64,000 nt of DNA from assembly GCF_011752995.1 (NCBI RefSeq), contig NZ_VWWL01000002.1, positions 248,001-312,000 of the forward strand. Direction: 5' to 3'. Source of the stretch: Burkholderia sp. Ax-1724 (GTDB taxonomy: Bacteria > Pseudomonadota > Gammaproteobacteria > Burkholderiales > Burkholderiaceae). The translations under genes and the position numbers were made by a program. This document shows, piece after piece, positions 1-9,634 of the stretch; the stretch's first letter is position 1; every line of letters starts with the position of its first letter. Below the pieces are notes generated by a model that worked only from the letters and a program-made list of their open reading frames with translations, made no database searches and had not been told where the DNA came from.

Positions 1-1
1 T

Positions 2-438
2 CTTCTCGACGAAACCGGCTTCCGTTTCGCGATGGACTGGCCGTTCGACGACCAGCCGATCTGGATGCGCACGCGCAACGGCCGCCTGATGTCGCTGCCC
101 TATCCGCTCGAAATCAACGACTCGCCGCAGGTCGTCGTGCAGAAGCAGACCGGCGAAGCGTTCGCCCAGTCGATCATCGATCAGTTTGACGAAATGATCG
201 AGCAATCCGAAAAGCAGCCGCTCGTCTGCGGCATCGCGCTGCACACCATGGTGGTCGGTCAGCCGTTCCGTTTGCGTGCGTTGCGCCGCGCGTTGCAGCA
301 CATCGTCTCGCATCCCCTGTTCGACCGCGTGTGGCTCACGCGCCCCGGCGCAATCTACGACCACTGCTGTTCGCTGCCGCAAGGCACGATTCCCGGCGAC
401 GACTACCCGTGGCGCGAGGGCGCAAGAGAGGGGACGCG

Positions 439-442
<4 letters not shown>
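2..442 (+). CDS. Polysaccharide deacetylase family protein (PuuE/allantoinase-like), C-terminal part
   Basis: The reading frame is open to the left edge, so the gene starts outside the window; 146 C-terminal residues are visible. The string FAMDWPFDDQPIWMRTR followed by a GRLMSLPYPLEIND segment is typical of the C-terminal half of NodB-fold deacetylases of the PuuE type, which act on C-N bonds of ureides or related amides. The metal-binding motifs would lie upstream and cannot be checked. The stop codon overlaps the start of the next gene (ATGA), so the two are translationally coupled. The substrate is unknown; uric-acid or allantoin chemistry is only one possibility. Confidence 0.75.
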
Positions 443-1200
<758 letters not shown>

Positions 1201-1268
1201 GCGCACGCGGGCCGTATCCGGCCCGCGCATTGCGCAACATCAACAGTCATTGAAGGACACTTCGCATC

Positions 1269-2093
1269 ATGGGCAAGAAACTTAGCGACGCACAGATCCA
1301 GCACTATCGCGACTTCGGCTACGTCAGCCCGGTCGACGCCTTTCCGGCCGATCAGGCCGCGAACTATCTTCAGCAACTCGAAGCATTCGAGGCAACCCGC
1401 AACCAGCAGATGGGCAAGGGCTTCAATTTCAAACCGCATCTGCTCTTTCCATGGGTGGACGAAATCGGCCGTCACCCGGCCGTGCTCGACGCCGTGGAAG
1501 ACCTGATCGGCCCGGACATCCTGCTATTCAATCTCGCCGTGTGGCCCAAGAAAGCGCATGACCCGGCTTATGTGTCCTGGCATCAGGATTCGACCTACTT
1601 CGGGCTGGAGCCCAGCACGCAGGTCACGATCTGGGTCGCGCTGACCGATGCGTCGATCGAAGCGGGCTGCATGGAAGTCGTGCCCGGATCGCACAAGCTC
1701 GGCCAGCTGCATCACGGCGAAGTGCCGTCCAAAGACATTCTGTTGTCGAAAGGCCAGACGATCGACGTCGACTACGATCGCAGCAAGACCGCCTTCATGC
1801 CGGTCAAACCGGGACAATTCTCGATACACGACACCTATCTGATCCACGCATCCGGTCCGAACCAGTCGGATCACCGGCGAGTGGGGCTCGGCTTCAGCTA
1901 CATCCCGACGCACGCGCGCAATGTCGGCTCAACGCGTCTGACGGCCATGCTCGTGCGCGGCGAGGACACATTCGGCTATTACGACGACGAACCGCGTCCG
2001 CGCGTGAACAACGGCGAAGCGGAGCAGGCCTTTCATCAGGAAGCGGTTGCCCGCTTCCAGCGGGGACTCGACGAGCAGGCCGCCAAGTATTGA
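1269..2093 (+). CDS. Phytanoyl-CoA dioxygenase (PhyH) family protein, copy 1
   Basis: The 274-residue protein has the iron ligands expected of a PhyH-type Fe(II)/2-oxoglutarate dioxygenase: HQD in VSWHQDSTYFGL, and a distal histidine in the DTYLIHASGPN segment, followed by an arginine (DHRRVGLGFSYIP) suited to bind 2-oxoglutarate. It should hydroxylate or oxidatively cleave a small molecule. The family includes many tailoring and catabolic enzymes besides phytanoyl-CoA hydroxylase, so the substrate is open. A close paralogue lies at 3626-4477 on the opposite strand, with an MFS carrier between them. Confidence 0.87.
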   Translation: MGKKLSDAQIQHYRDFGYVSPVDAFPADQAANYLQQLEAFEATRNQQMGKGFNFKPHLLFPWVDEIGRHPAVLDAVEDLIGPDILLFNLAVWPKKAHDPAYVSWHQDSTYFGLEPSTQVTIWVALTDASIEAGCMEVVPGSHKLGQLHHGEVPSKDILLSKGQTIDVDYDRSKTAFMPVKPGQFSIHDTYLIHASGPNQSDHRRVGLGFSYIPTHARNVGSTRLTAMLVRGEDTFGYYDDEPRPRVNNGEAEQAFHQEAVARFQRGLDEQAAKY

Positions 2094-2196
2094 AGCGTTA
2101 GCGCGCGGGAGTTCGTGTATCGCGCTCCCGCGGCGATCGGGCATCGTCGCCGTTAAATGCTGTGCAAGAAAACTCACCAGGAAAGGAGTAGGGACA

Positions 2197-3543
2197 ATGT
2201 CACAGTCATTTTCGCAAGCCGCATCTACGACTGCCTCGAACCGGCTGGTCAGCGCGACCACCTCGAAGGTCGCCCGCAAGCTGGTTCCGTTCCTGCTGGT
2301 TCTGTATTTCTTTGCCTATCTCGACCGCTTCAATGTGGGCATCGCTTCGCTCACGATGAACAAGGATCTGGGTTTATCCATGGCGGCCTATGGATTTGCC
2401 GCTTCCATGTTCTTCGTGGGCTATATTCTTTTCGAGGTTCCGAGCAACATCGTTCTAGGCAAAGTCGGCGCGCGTTACTGGATCGCCCGCATCATGATTT
2501 CGTGGGGCGTGCTGTCGTCCGCCATGGTCCTCGTGCAGGGTGAGACCAGCATGGCGGTTCTGCGATTTCTGCTGGGTGTGGCCGAAGCGGGCTTTTTCCC
2601 CGGCATCGTCGTTTATCTGACGCAATGGTTCCCGAGGTCGACCCGGGCCGGAGCCCTGGGCATGTTTGCGGTGGCCATGCCATTGGCCGGCGTCGTGGGC
2701 TCGCCCATTTCCGCCGTGATCCTGAACTACACCGATCATGTGCTGGGCATGCAGGGCTGGAAATGGCTGTTCCTGCTCGAAGGCTTACCCTCGGTACTGC
2801 TTGGCATTGCCTGCCTGTGGCTGCTGCCCTCGCGGCCCGCGGACGCAAAATGGCTGAGCGCCGCCGAGCGATCCGCCCTCGAAGCGGTGCTCGAAGCCGA
2901 GCGCAAGGAAACCGAGGCCGTGCATAAGTTTTCGCTGATGGAAGGCTTCATGACCCCGCGCGTGCTGATCCTCGCATTACTGCTGTTTTGCCTGATCTGC
3001 GGCTCGTCCGGGTCCGGCTTCTTCCTTCCCCAGGTCATCAAGGATTTCGGCCTCGGTACGGTTCAGGTAGGCGTCGTGACGGCCATTCCCTATCTGCTGG
3101 CCGCTATCGCGACAGTCTGGTGGTCGCGCCAGGCGGACCGTCATCATGGGGGCATACGCTATGTGGCGATTCCTGCGGCCTTCAGCGCCGTCGGCTTCCT
3201 GATCGCGGCGACTTTCTTGCAGACGCCGTTTGTTGCCGTGATCGGTCTCAGCATGGCGTGCATGGGCATCTTCGCGACGTTCCCGGTTTTCTTCACGGTG
3301 CCCCAGACCTTCATGACCGGCCTCGCCGCCGCAGCAGCGATCGCGTTCGTCAATTCCTTCGGCAATATCAGCGGTATCGTGCTGCCCGGGTTTATCGGCT
3401 GGACACGCGACGTATCGGGTGGTTTTGCGCTGATGCTTTATATCCTGTCGGGGATTTTCGCTTTTGCCGTATTCCTGTGCTGGTGTTTCTCCGCGCTCCA
3501 TCGCCGGCAGCAGGCAGCGGATCGTCAGCAAGCGCTGGCATAG
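2197..3543 (+). CDS. MFS transporter, anion:cation symporter (ACS)-like
   Basis: The 448-residue protein has the usual length and twelve-helix pattern of the ACS branch of the major facilitator superfamily. FFAYLDRFNVGIASL in helix 1 and EVPSNIVLGKVGARYWIARIMI after helix 2 match carriers of aromatic or sugar acids. I chose the ATG at 2197 because GGAG lies 10-14 bases upstream; the longer ORF runs back into the dioxygenase gene. Its place between two PhyH genes suggests it imports their substrate. Confidence 0.87.
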   Translation: MSQSFSQAASTTASNRLVSATTSKVARKLVPFLLVLYFFAYLDRFNVGIASLTMNKDLGLSMAAYGFAASMFFVGYILFEVPSNIVLGKVGARYWIARIMISWGVLSSAMVLVQGETSMAVLRFLLGVAEAGFFPGIVVYLTQWFPRSTRAGALGMFAVAMPLAGVVGSPISAVILNYTDHVLGMQGWKWLFLLEGLPSVLLGIACLWLLPSRPADAKWLSAAERSALEAVLEAERKETEAVHKFSLMEGFMTPRVLILALLLFCLICGSSGSGFFLPQVIKDFGLGTVQVGVVTAIPYLLAAIATVWWSRQADRHHGGIRYVAIPAAFSAVGFLIAATFLQTPFVAVIGLSMACMGIFATFPVFFTVPQTFMTGLAAAAAIAFVNSFGNISGIVLPGFIGWTRDVSGGFALMLYILSGIFAFAVFLCWCFSALHRRQQAADRQQALA

Positions 3544-3584
3544 CACGAGAAGAGGTCGTCCGGCGCAACCGTGTAAGCGGGTTC

Positions 3585-3612
3585 CCAGCCTCGGGAGAGC
3601 AAGAGAGGCTGG
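3585..3612. terminator. Hairpin between convergent genes
   Basis: CCAGCCTC and GAGGCTGG pair across a 12-base loop in the 82-bp gap between the ends of the MFS and second PhyH genes. It may end transcription from both sides. There is no strong T tract. Confidence 0.35.
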
Positions 3613-3625
3613 TCCCGGTGCAAGC

Positions 3626-4477
3626 TCAATAGCGCTTCGCCTGCTCGGCGTTCAGTTCCTGGAAGCGGCCCAGCGAGAACTGATGCGCCGCCTGTTCCGC
3701 TTCACCATAGTCGACCTTCGGACGCGGCTCGTCGTCGAAATTGCCGTACCTGTCTTCGCCACGCATCAGCATGGCGCTCAGCCTGACATCGCTCTTGCAT
3801 CGCGACGAAGCCGGGATGTAGCTCAGCGCCATGCCGACACGCCGAAAATCGGACTCGTTCGGACCCGATGCGTGAATCAGAAACGTATCGTGCAGCGAGC
3901 ACTGACCTGCCTTGACCGGCATGAATTCAGTACGAGACTTGTCGTACGGCACGTCGATGGTCTGCCCGCGCGACAGCAGAATATTGTCGGACTTGACCTC
4001 CGCGTGATGCAGCTGTCCCAGCTTATGCGAGCCCGGCACGACCTCCATGCAGCCGGACTCGATCGGCGCATCGGCCAGTGCGATCCAGACCGCAACCTGC
4101 GTGGAAGGGTCCAGCCCGAAGTAGGTCGCGTCCTGGTGCCAGCTGACGTAGGCCGGATCATGAGCATCCTTGGGCCACACCGCCATATTGAAGAGCCGGA
4201 TATCAGGCCCGATCAGATCTTCCACGTAATCGAGAATGATCGGGTTATGAACAATTTCGTCGACCCAGCGAAACAGCAGATGCGGCTTGAAGTTGAAACC
4301 CTTACCTTTGCGCGGCGTGAAACCCTGCGCCTTGTTCTGCTGGTTCTGGCTGGCCTCGAATGCTTCCAGCTGATCCAGATAACCCTTCGCCTGCTCCTTG
4401 CTGAACACGTCCAGCGGATACAGGAAACCGTTGTCGTTGTATTTGTCGACCTGCGCTTGCGTTAATCCTTTCAGCAT
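3626..4477 (-). CDS. Phytanoyl-CoA dioxygenase (PhyH) family protein, copy 2
   Basis: This 283-residue protein is clearly paralogous to the gene at 1269-2093. It shares the KGFNFKPHLLF, DPAYVSWHQDATYFGL, GCMEVVPGSHKLGQLHH and LIHASGPNESDFRRVGM segments, and the iron-binding HQD and distal His are present. It differs by an insert around residue 45 (AQGFTPRKG). The ATG at 4477 is preceded by GGAGAAGG, which fixes the start; the longer ORF extends into an AT-rich promoter. It likely acts on a related substrate of the same pathway. Confidence 0.87.
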   Translation of the reverse strand: MLKGLTQAQVDKYNDNGFLYPLDVFSKEQAKGYLDQLEAFEASQNQQNKAQGFTPRKGKGFNFKPHLLFRWVDEIVHNPIILDYVEDLIGPDIRLFNMAVWPKDAHDPAYVSWHQDATYFGLDPSTQVAVWIALADAPIESGCMEVVPGSHKLGQLHHAEVKSDNILLSRGQTIDVPYDKSRTEFMPVKAGQCSLHDTFLIHASGPNESDFRRVGMALSYIPASSRCKSDVRLSAMLMRGEDRYGNFDDEPRPKVDYGEAEQAAHQFSLGRFQELNAEQAKRY

Positions 4478-4575
4478 TGCCTTCTCCAAAAAAATGCCCC
4501 GTCGCGCGGGATGCACGGTGCGAGCACACTTCGTCATGACCGTTATACGGATCACTCTCCCCGACAATTTATTCC

Positions 4576-4590
4576 ATATTTCGGAAATAT
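4576..4590. promoter_or_regulatory. Palindromic operator candidate upstream of PhyH copy 2
   Basis: ATATTTC-G-GAAATAT is a perfect 7-1-7 palindrome in an AT-rich block about 100 bp upstream of the second PhyH start. A second palindrome, TATTTTAAAATA, follows at 4599-4610. The contrast with the GC-rich surroundings fits a promoter and operator. The regulator is not encoded next to it in this window. Confidence 0.45.
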
Positions 4591-4621
4591 TTATTCTATA
4601 TTTTAAAATAAATGTCTCGGG

Positions 4622-4941
4622 TGTCAAGCAAACGCATTCCCTGACAGGAGACGTTGGGGGATGGGCGACGCGGGTTTCGTGGGGATGAAAGGAGAAGGTC
4701 CGGCTCGCCGCCGGGGGCTGCAACGTCCCGCCGGAGCAGGAAAAGATGGGGATCGGGAAGAACATCCGGGACAGGCGTCAGCGGATCTGGCAGAGGGTGC
4801 CGACGTGCGGAGGATGGGGCATCGATCCCGACACGCCAGCGGGCCACGAAGCGCTTCTTCGCGCCATGACCGGGTGTCGGGTTGAGGGGAGTATGAGGAG
4901 AGGCTACCGAAGCCTCTGAAGCGGAAAAACGTGCGCGAAGC
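4622..4941. other. Intergenic stretch without a gene
   Basis: This GC-rich stretch lies between the PhyH promoter and the end of the OsmC gene. The ORFs listed here are short overlapping frames without ribosome binding sites or recognisable motifs. I see nothing else in it. Confidence 0.5.
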
Positions 4942-5418
4942 TCAGGACGCCGCCTGCTCGATCACCGGCTCGCATCGAATCGGAAAATTGACCGAGTTCG
5001 CGATATAGCACTTCTGATGCGCAACATGATGCAATGCTTCCGCGAGGCTGCCGTCGTCGCCGGCTCGAATCGTCACGCGCGGGCGCAGGACGATCTGCGT
5101 GAAACGCCCCTGTTCGGGGTCGTCCATCATCGTGCCGTCCGCCTCGTCCGCATACGCCAGCACACAGACACCCGCATCCGCGCACAGATGCAGATACCAC
5201 AGCTTATGGCAAGCCGAGGCCGCGGCTACCAGCAAATCTTCGGGATTCCAGCGCGCCGCGTCGCCGAGAAACGCGGCGTCGGCCGAGCCTGCGATATCGG
5301 GCTTCGCGCCCGCGCGAATCGTATGGTCACGACCATAGTCGCGATATCCCGACGTGCCGCTGCCCTTGTTGCCGGTCCAGTCGACCGTCACGCGATACGT
5401 GTGCTTACCGTAGGCCAT
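4942..5418 (-). CDS. OsmC family peroxiredoxin-like protein
   Basis: The 158-residue protein has the OsmC/Ohr layout: an N-terminal strand region, NPEDLLVAAASACHKLWYL carrying the first redox cysteine, and HQKCYIANSVNFPI carrying the second. Such enzymes reduce organic hydroperoxides in the cytosol, usually with lipoyl or thiol partners. The ATG at 5418 has GAGGAGAACA upstream; the longer ORF lacks such a site. It lies 62 bp downstream of the broken DapF-like gene on the same strand and could be co-transcribed with it. Confidence 0.87.
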   Translation of the reverse strand: MAYGKHTYRVTVDWTGNKGSGTSGYRDYGRDHTIRAGAKPDIAGSADAAFLGDAARWNPEDLLVAAASACHKLWYLHLCADAGVCVLAYADEADGTMMDDPEQGRFTQIVLRPRVTIRAGDDGSLAEALHHVAHQKCYIANSVNFPIRCEPVIEQAAS

Positions 5419-5480
5419 CGTGTTCTCCTCTGAAGTCGAAGCGTTGCAGCGCTGCATGTGAGCGCCGCCCTCATCGCAAA

Positions 5481-6274
5481 TCAGAGCATACCGTGGAACA
5501 TCGGCTCGACCGGACCGGTCAGCACGACGCCACCCCGCCCGTCCCATTGCACCGTGACCGGCCCGCCGTCGCATTCCACCTCGACGGTGTCGTTCAGCAG
5601 CCCACGCCGGATACCGCCGACCGCCGCGCCGCACGCACACGAGCCCGAGCCGAGCGGAATGCCGCCGCCGCGCTCCCAGATACGCAGCCGGATGCGGTTG
5701 CGGTCGATCACCTGAACGAAGTGGACATTTGTCCGCCTGGGAAAAGCGGATGCGCTTCGATCCGCGGACCGAGCGCGCCGACGTCTACGACCGAAAGATC
5801 GTCGACGAAAAAAGTGCAATGCGGATTGCCCATGCTGCAGGCGACGGGATCGCCTTCGAGCGGCAAACGGATCGTATCCACGGCCCACGCCAGCGGAATG
5901 TCGCGCCAGTCCAGCAGCGGTGCGCCCATCTCCACCGACACACCTCGCTGCGCGTGCCGGACGCAGGTGAGCAGGCCGCGCGTCGTGCGCAGCACGACCG
6001 ACGCCAGGCCGCGCTCGCGCATCAGCAGATCGGCGACGCCGCGCGTGGCGCTGCCGCAGGTGTCGAGCGCGGAGCCATCCGCATTCCAGAACACGAGGCG
6101 GGCCGCGGCATCGTCGCAATCAAGCACGACCACGAGCTGATTGAAGCCGATGCCCCGCTGCCGGCTCCCGAGTCGGCGCGCCATCTCGCCCGTGATCGGG
6201 TCGTCCTGCCCGCGCCTGTCGACGATCACGAAGTCGTCGCCGTTCGCGTGCATCTTCAGGAACGGCACCGTCAT
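5481..6274 (-). pseudogene. Diaminopimelate epimerase-like protein (DapF family), frameshifted
   Basis: The N-terminal frame begins MTVPFLKMHANGDDF and carries NADGSALDTCGSATRG with a cysteine at residue 73, the position of the first catalytic Cys of DapF. After HPLFP the frame is lost. The remainder, RRTNVHFVQVIDRNRIRLRIWERGGGIP, continues in a neighbouring frame to the stop at 5481. One missing base near 5737-5745 would restore about 264 residues, close to family length. The second catalytic Cys motif (usually CGTGAC) reads SGSCAC, and the usual GND near the N-terminus reads GDD. It is therefore a diverged paralogue rather than the housekeeping enzyme. The start overlaps the stop of the epimerase gene (ATGA). 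A sequencing error is possible. Confidence 0.75.
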
Positions 6275-7029
6275 GCAAGGTTCGTCGGAGCGGGATGCCC
6301 GGCCCGCGCATCCTTCGACGGATGCCAGCCCAACTCGCGTTTCGCCTTGCCGGTCGAGACGGCGGGGTTGTCTTCGGCGATGTTGTAGATGCCGCCCTCC
6401 GATCGCTTGAGGGCGAGGCACGCGGCCCGCGCCGCATCGACGACGTGGACCGGGCTGACGCCCGTGGCCTGCTCCGCGCCCGTGCCGGGTCCGTACAGTT
6501 GCCCGTAGCGCAGCACCGTGCCGACGAGCGGCGCCGCCAGCACCTGACGCTCGAGCGAAACCACGCCGTTGATGGTGACATGACGGTCGCCCTGCGCGTC
6601 GACGTCGAGCGGAGCGGTCTCGTCGAACGGCATCGGGCCGGCGCGATACGCCCACGCGATGCTCTGGGCGACGAGGCGCGCCGCCTTCACGGCGACGGCC
6701 GCCGCGACCAGATTGCGCGTGCCCTCGTCGCGGACACGGGTGTTGCGCCCCACGGCCTCGCGCATCAGTGCCGGGTTGAGCCCCGCGGGAAGATCGGTGA
6801 GCTGGTGGATCACGCTATCGGGCACGATGCGCGCGAACGCCTCGTCGAGCGCGTGCGCGTCGAATACGTCGAGCACGACCGGCGTGGCGCCGAGCGCTTC
6901 GAGCAGCGGCGCGCGCGCCGCCTGGCGCGTGCTGCCGTACACCGCGTAACCGGCCTCGACGAGCATCGGCACCAACGCCTGGCCAATCGCTCCCGTCGCC
7001 CCCGCCACGAACACTTTCCTGCTGGCCAT
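6271..7029 (-). CDS. NAD(P)-dependent epimerase/dehydratase family protein
   Basis: This 252-residue extended-SDR-like protein has the Rossmann motif GATGAIG at residues 9-15 and a QSIAWAYRAG segment at the position of the active-site loop. The canonical YxxxK is not obvious, so catalysis may differ from sugar epimerases. The ATG at 7029 has AGGAGAA upstream. It is the first gene of a leftward unit and its stop overlaps the start of the DapF-like gene. It is divergent from a MocR regulator, which probably controls it. Confidence 0.78.
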   Translation of the reverse strand: MASRKVFVAGATGAIGQALVPMLVEAGYAVYGSTRQAARAPLLEALGATPVVLDVFDAHALDEAFARIVPDSVIHQLTDLPAGLNPALMREAVGRNTRVRDEGTRNLVAAAVAVKAARLVAQSIAWAYRAGPMPFDETAPLDVDAQGDRHVTINGVVSLERQVLAAPLVGTVLRYGQLYGPGTGAEQATGVSPVHVVDAARAACLALKRSEGGIYNIAEDNPAVSTGKAKRELGWHPSKDARAGHPAPTNLA

Positions 7030-7287
7030 TCTTTTCTCCTGGCAAAACCATTTCAACGACAATCCCGCCGTCAGGGCGAGCCATGCGCGGCAAACGGCGC
7101 GCACGTAGAATTCACCGTCATACGCGCTGCGCGCCGCCTGCCGAGTATAGGATCGGACGGGCTCGCGCGTGGGCCATAAAGGATGGTGCGAATTGGGCCA
7201 ACGGCTGCACCGGCTCGCCTGTTTTCCTCGCGACGGGCGCTGCGACGGTCGCCGCGTGGGTCACCGCGCGGTCACCATATAGGCAAC

Positions 7288-8772
7288 ATGGAAGGGACTG
7301 TGATCGATTTTCTGATTGAGCTGGGTCAGCACGGCACGCTGCAGCAGCGCGTCTACGAAGGCATTTATGCGGCGCTGCGCGACGGGCGTCTTCAGCCGGG
7401 ACAGCGGCTGCCCGCTTCGCGCATCTGGGCCATCGAACTGGGTGTTCCGCGCAACACGATCCGCGAAGCCACCTCGGCGCTCGTGGCGGAAGGCTGGCTC
7501 GAAGCGCGCACCGGCACGGGGCTCTTCGTGCGCGACGTGCCAAGGCCGTCCGTTCGCGATGGCGAACCCGGCGCGGACACGCCGCACGACGTATCCGCTA
7601 CCGCCGCGCCCGCCCGCCCCACGCCCGCGCTGTCCGCCTGGGCCGCACGGCTGCCCGCCGCGGAAGGGCTGCTGCCGGTTCACGCGCTATCGATCGACTT
7701 CCGGCTCGGGGCCGTTTCGTCGGGGGCAGAGCGGCTCTTTCGCTACCGGCGGCCAGGCGCGCTCGACGGAGACGCACGCGCCGCCCCGCTCGCCGCGTAC
7801 GGCGACGCGGCCGGCGAGGCGCGTCTGCGTGAACGGCTTGCCGTCTATCTGCGCCAGTCGCGAGCGGTGCGTTGCACGGCCGACGACATCGTCATCACGA
7901 GCGGCTCGCATCAGTCGCTCGATCTGCTGTGCCGGTTGCTGCTCGACCCCGACCGCACGCTCGCGGTCGAGGACCCCGGCTATCCGGTGGCCGTGCATCT
8001 CGCGCGGCTCGCGGGCGCCGATGCGCTGCCGGTGCCGGTCGACGACGACGGCCTTGTCGTCGACGCGATTCCGGATGGCGTGGCCGGCGTCGTCTGCACG
8101 CCGAATCATCAGTTTCCGCTCGGCGTGGCGATGTCGCCGGCGCGGCGCGAACGGCTGCTCGCACGCGCCGCGCGCGCGCCGTTCTTCGTGATCGAGGACG
8201 ACTACGACTGCGAGTACTATCAAGGCACCGCGCCCGCGCCGAGCCTGCAATCGTTCGACTCGCACGAACGCGTGATCTACGTGGGCTCGCTCTCGAAGAT
8301 CCTGGCGCCGGGACTGCGGCTCGGCTACATCGTCGCGCCTCGCTGGTTGCGCGATCCGCTGCGGCACGCGCGCTGGATCGCCGATCGGCAAAGCTCCACC
8401 TATCTGCAGAATGCGCTGCTGACGGTCATGGCGAGCGGTGACTTCGCGACGCATCTGCATCGCATGCGCGCCGAATATGGCCGACGCCGCGCGGTTCTGC
8501 TCAGGGAACTGGAACGCACGCTCGGCGCATGGCTCAGTCCGCTGGCTTCGCGCTGCGGGATGCACGTGGCGGCACGCGTTCGCGGGCCGCAGGGTGCCGC
8601 GCCGCTATGCCGGATTGCCCGTGACGCGGGTATCGGAGTCTACGAAGGCCAACGCTTTTCGATGACGGGAGCCGCATCGGACATCATGGTCTTCGGATTT
8701 GGCAACGTGACAGAAGCGCAGATCGTCGAAGGAACTGCGAGACTCGCCCATGCGTGGCGGCAGAGCGCCTGA
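7288..8772 (+). CDS. MocR/PdxR family transcriptional regulator with aminotransferase domain
   Basis: The 494-residue protein fuses a GntR-type winged helix (about residues 15-80, with LPASRIWAIELGVPRNTIREATSALVAEGWLEARTGTG) to a fold-type I aminotransferase domain. The PLP lysine is seen in YVGSLSKILAPGLRLGYI. Such proteins sense PLP or an amino acid and bind near divergent genes. It is divergent from the epimerase/DapF-like pair across about 260 bp, consistent with control of amino-acid or racemase chemistry. The ATG at 7288 was chosen because the HTH begins shortly after it. Confidence 0.9.
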   Translation: MEGTVIDFLIELGQHGTLQQRVYEGIYAALRDGRLQPGQRLPASRIWAIELGVPRNTIREATSALVAEGWLEARTGTGLFVRDVPRPSVRDGEPGADTPHDVSATAAPARPTPALSAWAARLPAAEGLLPVHALSIDFRLGAVSSGAERLFRYRRPGALDGDARAAPLAAYGDAAGEARLRERLAVYLRQSRAVRCTADDIVITSGSHQSLDLLCRLLLDPDRTLAVEDPGYPVAVHLARLAGADALPVPVDDDGLVVDAIPDGVAGVVCTPNHQFPLGVAMSPARRERLLARAARAPFFVIEDDYDCEYYQGTAPAPSLQSFDSHERVIYVGSLSKILAPGLRLGYIVAPRWLRDPLRHARWIADRQSSTYLQNALLTVMASGDFATHLHRMRAEYGRRRAVLLRELERTLGAWLSPLASRCGMHVAARVRGPQGAAPLCRIARDAGIGVYEGQRFSMTGAASDIMVFGFGNVTEAQIVEGTARLAHAWRQSA

Positions 8773-9106
8773 CGTTCTCCGGGTCGTCTCCGGGTCGCCC
8801 ACTCAATGACACGGCAATGTCGTTCAGATCACCTTGCAAGCGCGTGCCTGTTCGATCCGATTCGCGGTACAGATAAATTGTCCCGCTTCATTTTTTGCCT
8901 TGCCTGAAGGCAGATCAGCGTCAACCGGCGGTCGCTCGTCGAGCCATGCGATTGCGCTATTCACGTCGTATTCCTGCCGTTCGGCCAAGCTCCCGGCATG
9001 CACGCAAATACACACTTGTGAACTCTTCACGCGGCGCCGCTTCGGTTGCTTTGCCCTACGTTGTCACCTAGAATTTTCGGCAGCGCCTTTTCAAGGATCG
9101 GATGAC
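8773..9106. other. Intergenic region upstream of the Mrp-like operon
   Basis: The region presumably contains the promoter of the antiporter operon. A minus-strand 68-codon frame (8824-9030) exists but has no supporting motif. The direct repeat TCTCCGGGTCG occurs twice just after the MocR stop. Nothing else is clear. Confidence 0.4.
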
Positions 9107-9634
9107 GTGGCCTCGCACAACGGAAAACCGGTGTCGTCGTTTGTTCCTCGGGGGATGCCCGGCCTCTGGGCCGTCCTGTTCGCGATCTGGATGATCGCCA
9201 ATGCGTCGCTTGCGATCGAGCCCGCGCTCGTCGGTCTTGCCATTACATGCGTCATCGCCCATGTCTTCGCCTCGTCGAGCGAAGCATGGCGCCGTCTTCG
9301 CATCAGGCCCGGCACGCTCTATCACTTCGTTGCCTATAGCGCGACGTTTCTCGTCGAACTCGTGCGCGCGAATCTCAACATGATGGCGTACGTCTACTCG
9401 CCGCGTATCGACATTCACCCCGGCATCGTCAAGGTGCGCACGCGTCTGGCGTCGCCGCTCGGCCGGCTCGCGCTGGCGAACTCGATTGCCCTGACGCCCG
9501 GTTCGCTCGTCATGGACATCCGCGACGACATCGTGTTCGTTCATTGGCTCGACGTGAAGACGACCGATATCGACTCAGCCACTCAAATACTTGTCACTCC
9601 TTTCGAACGACATCTGGAGAAAGTCTTTGGCTGA
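9107..9634 (+). CDS. mnhE: Na+/H+ antiporter subunit E (MnhE/MrpE)
   Basis: A protein of about 175 residues with two or three N-terminal membrane helices (LWAVLFAIWMIANASL) and the conserved segment VELVRANLNMMAYVYSP followed by TRLASPLGRLALANSIALTPGSLVMDI, which identifies MrpE. It is a structural subunit of the Mrp complex. The GTG at 9107 has AAGGA about 9 bases upstream; ATG at 9155 is the alternative. It overlaps the next gene. First gene of a seven-gene operon. Confidence 0.85.
   Translation: MASHNGKPVSSFVPRGMPGLWAVLFAIWMIANASLAIEPALVGLAITCVIAHVFASSSEAWRRLRIRPGTLYHFVAYSATFLVELVRANLNMMAYVYSPRIDIHPGIVKVRTRLASPLGRLALANSIALTPGSLVMDIRDDIVFVHWLDVKTTDIDSATQILVTPFERHLEKVFG

Noticed and set aside
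5481-6274. Calling the DapF-like gene the housekeeping dapF
   Set aside because: It is frameshifted, lacks the second catalytic Cys and is not near lysine or peptidoglycan genes.
8824-9030. 68-codon minus-strand ORF upstream of mnhE
   Set aside because: The sequence is partly protein-like but has no ribosome binding site, motif or family resemblance.
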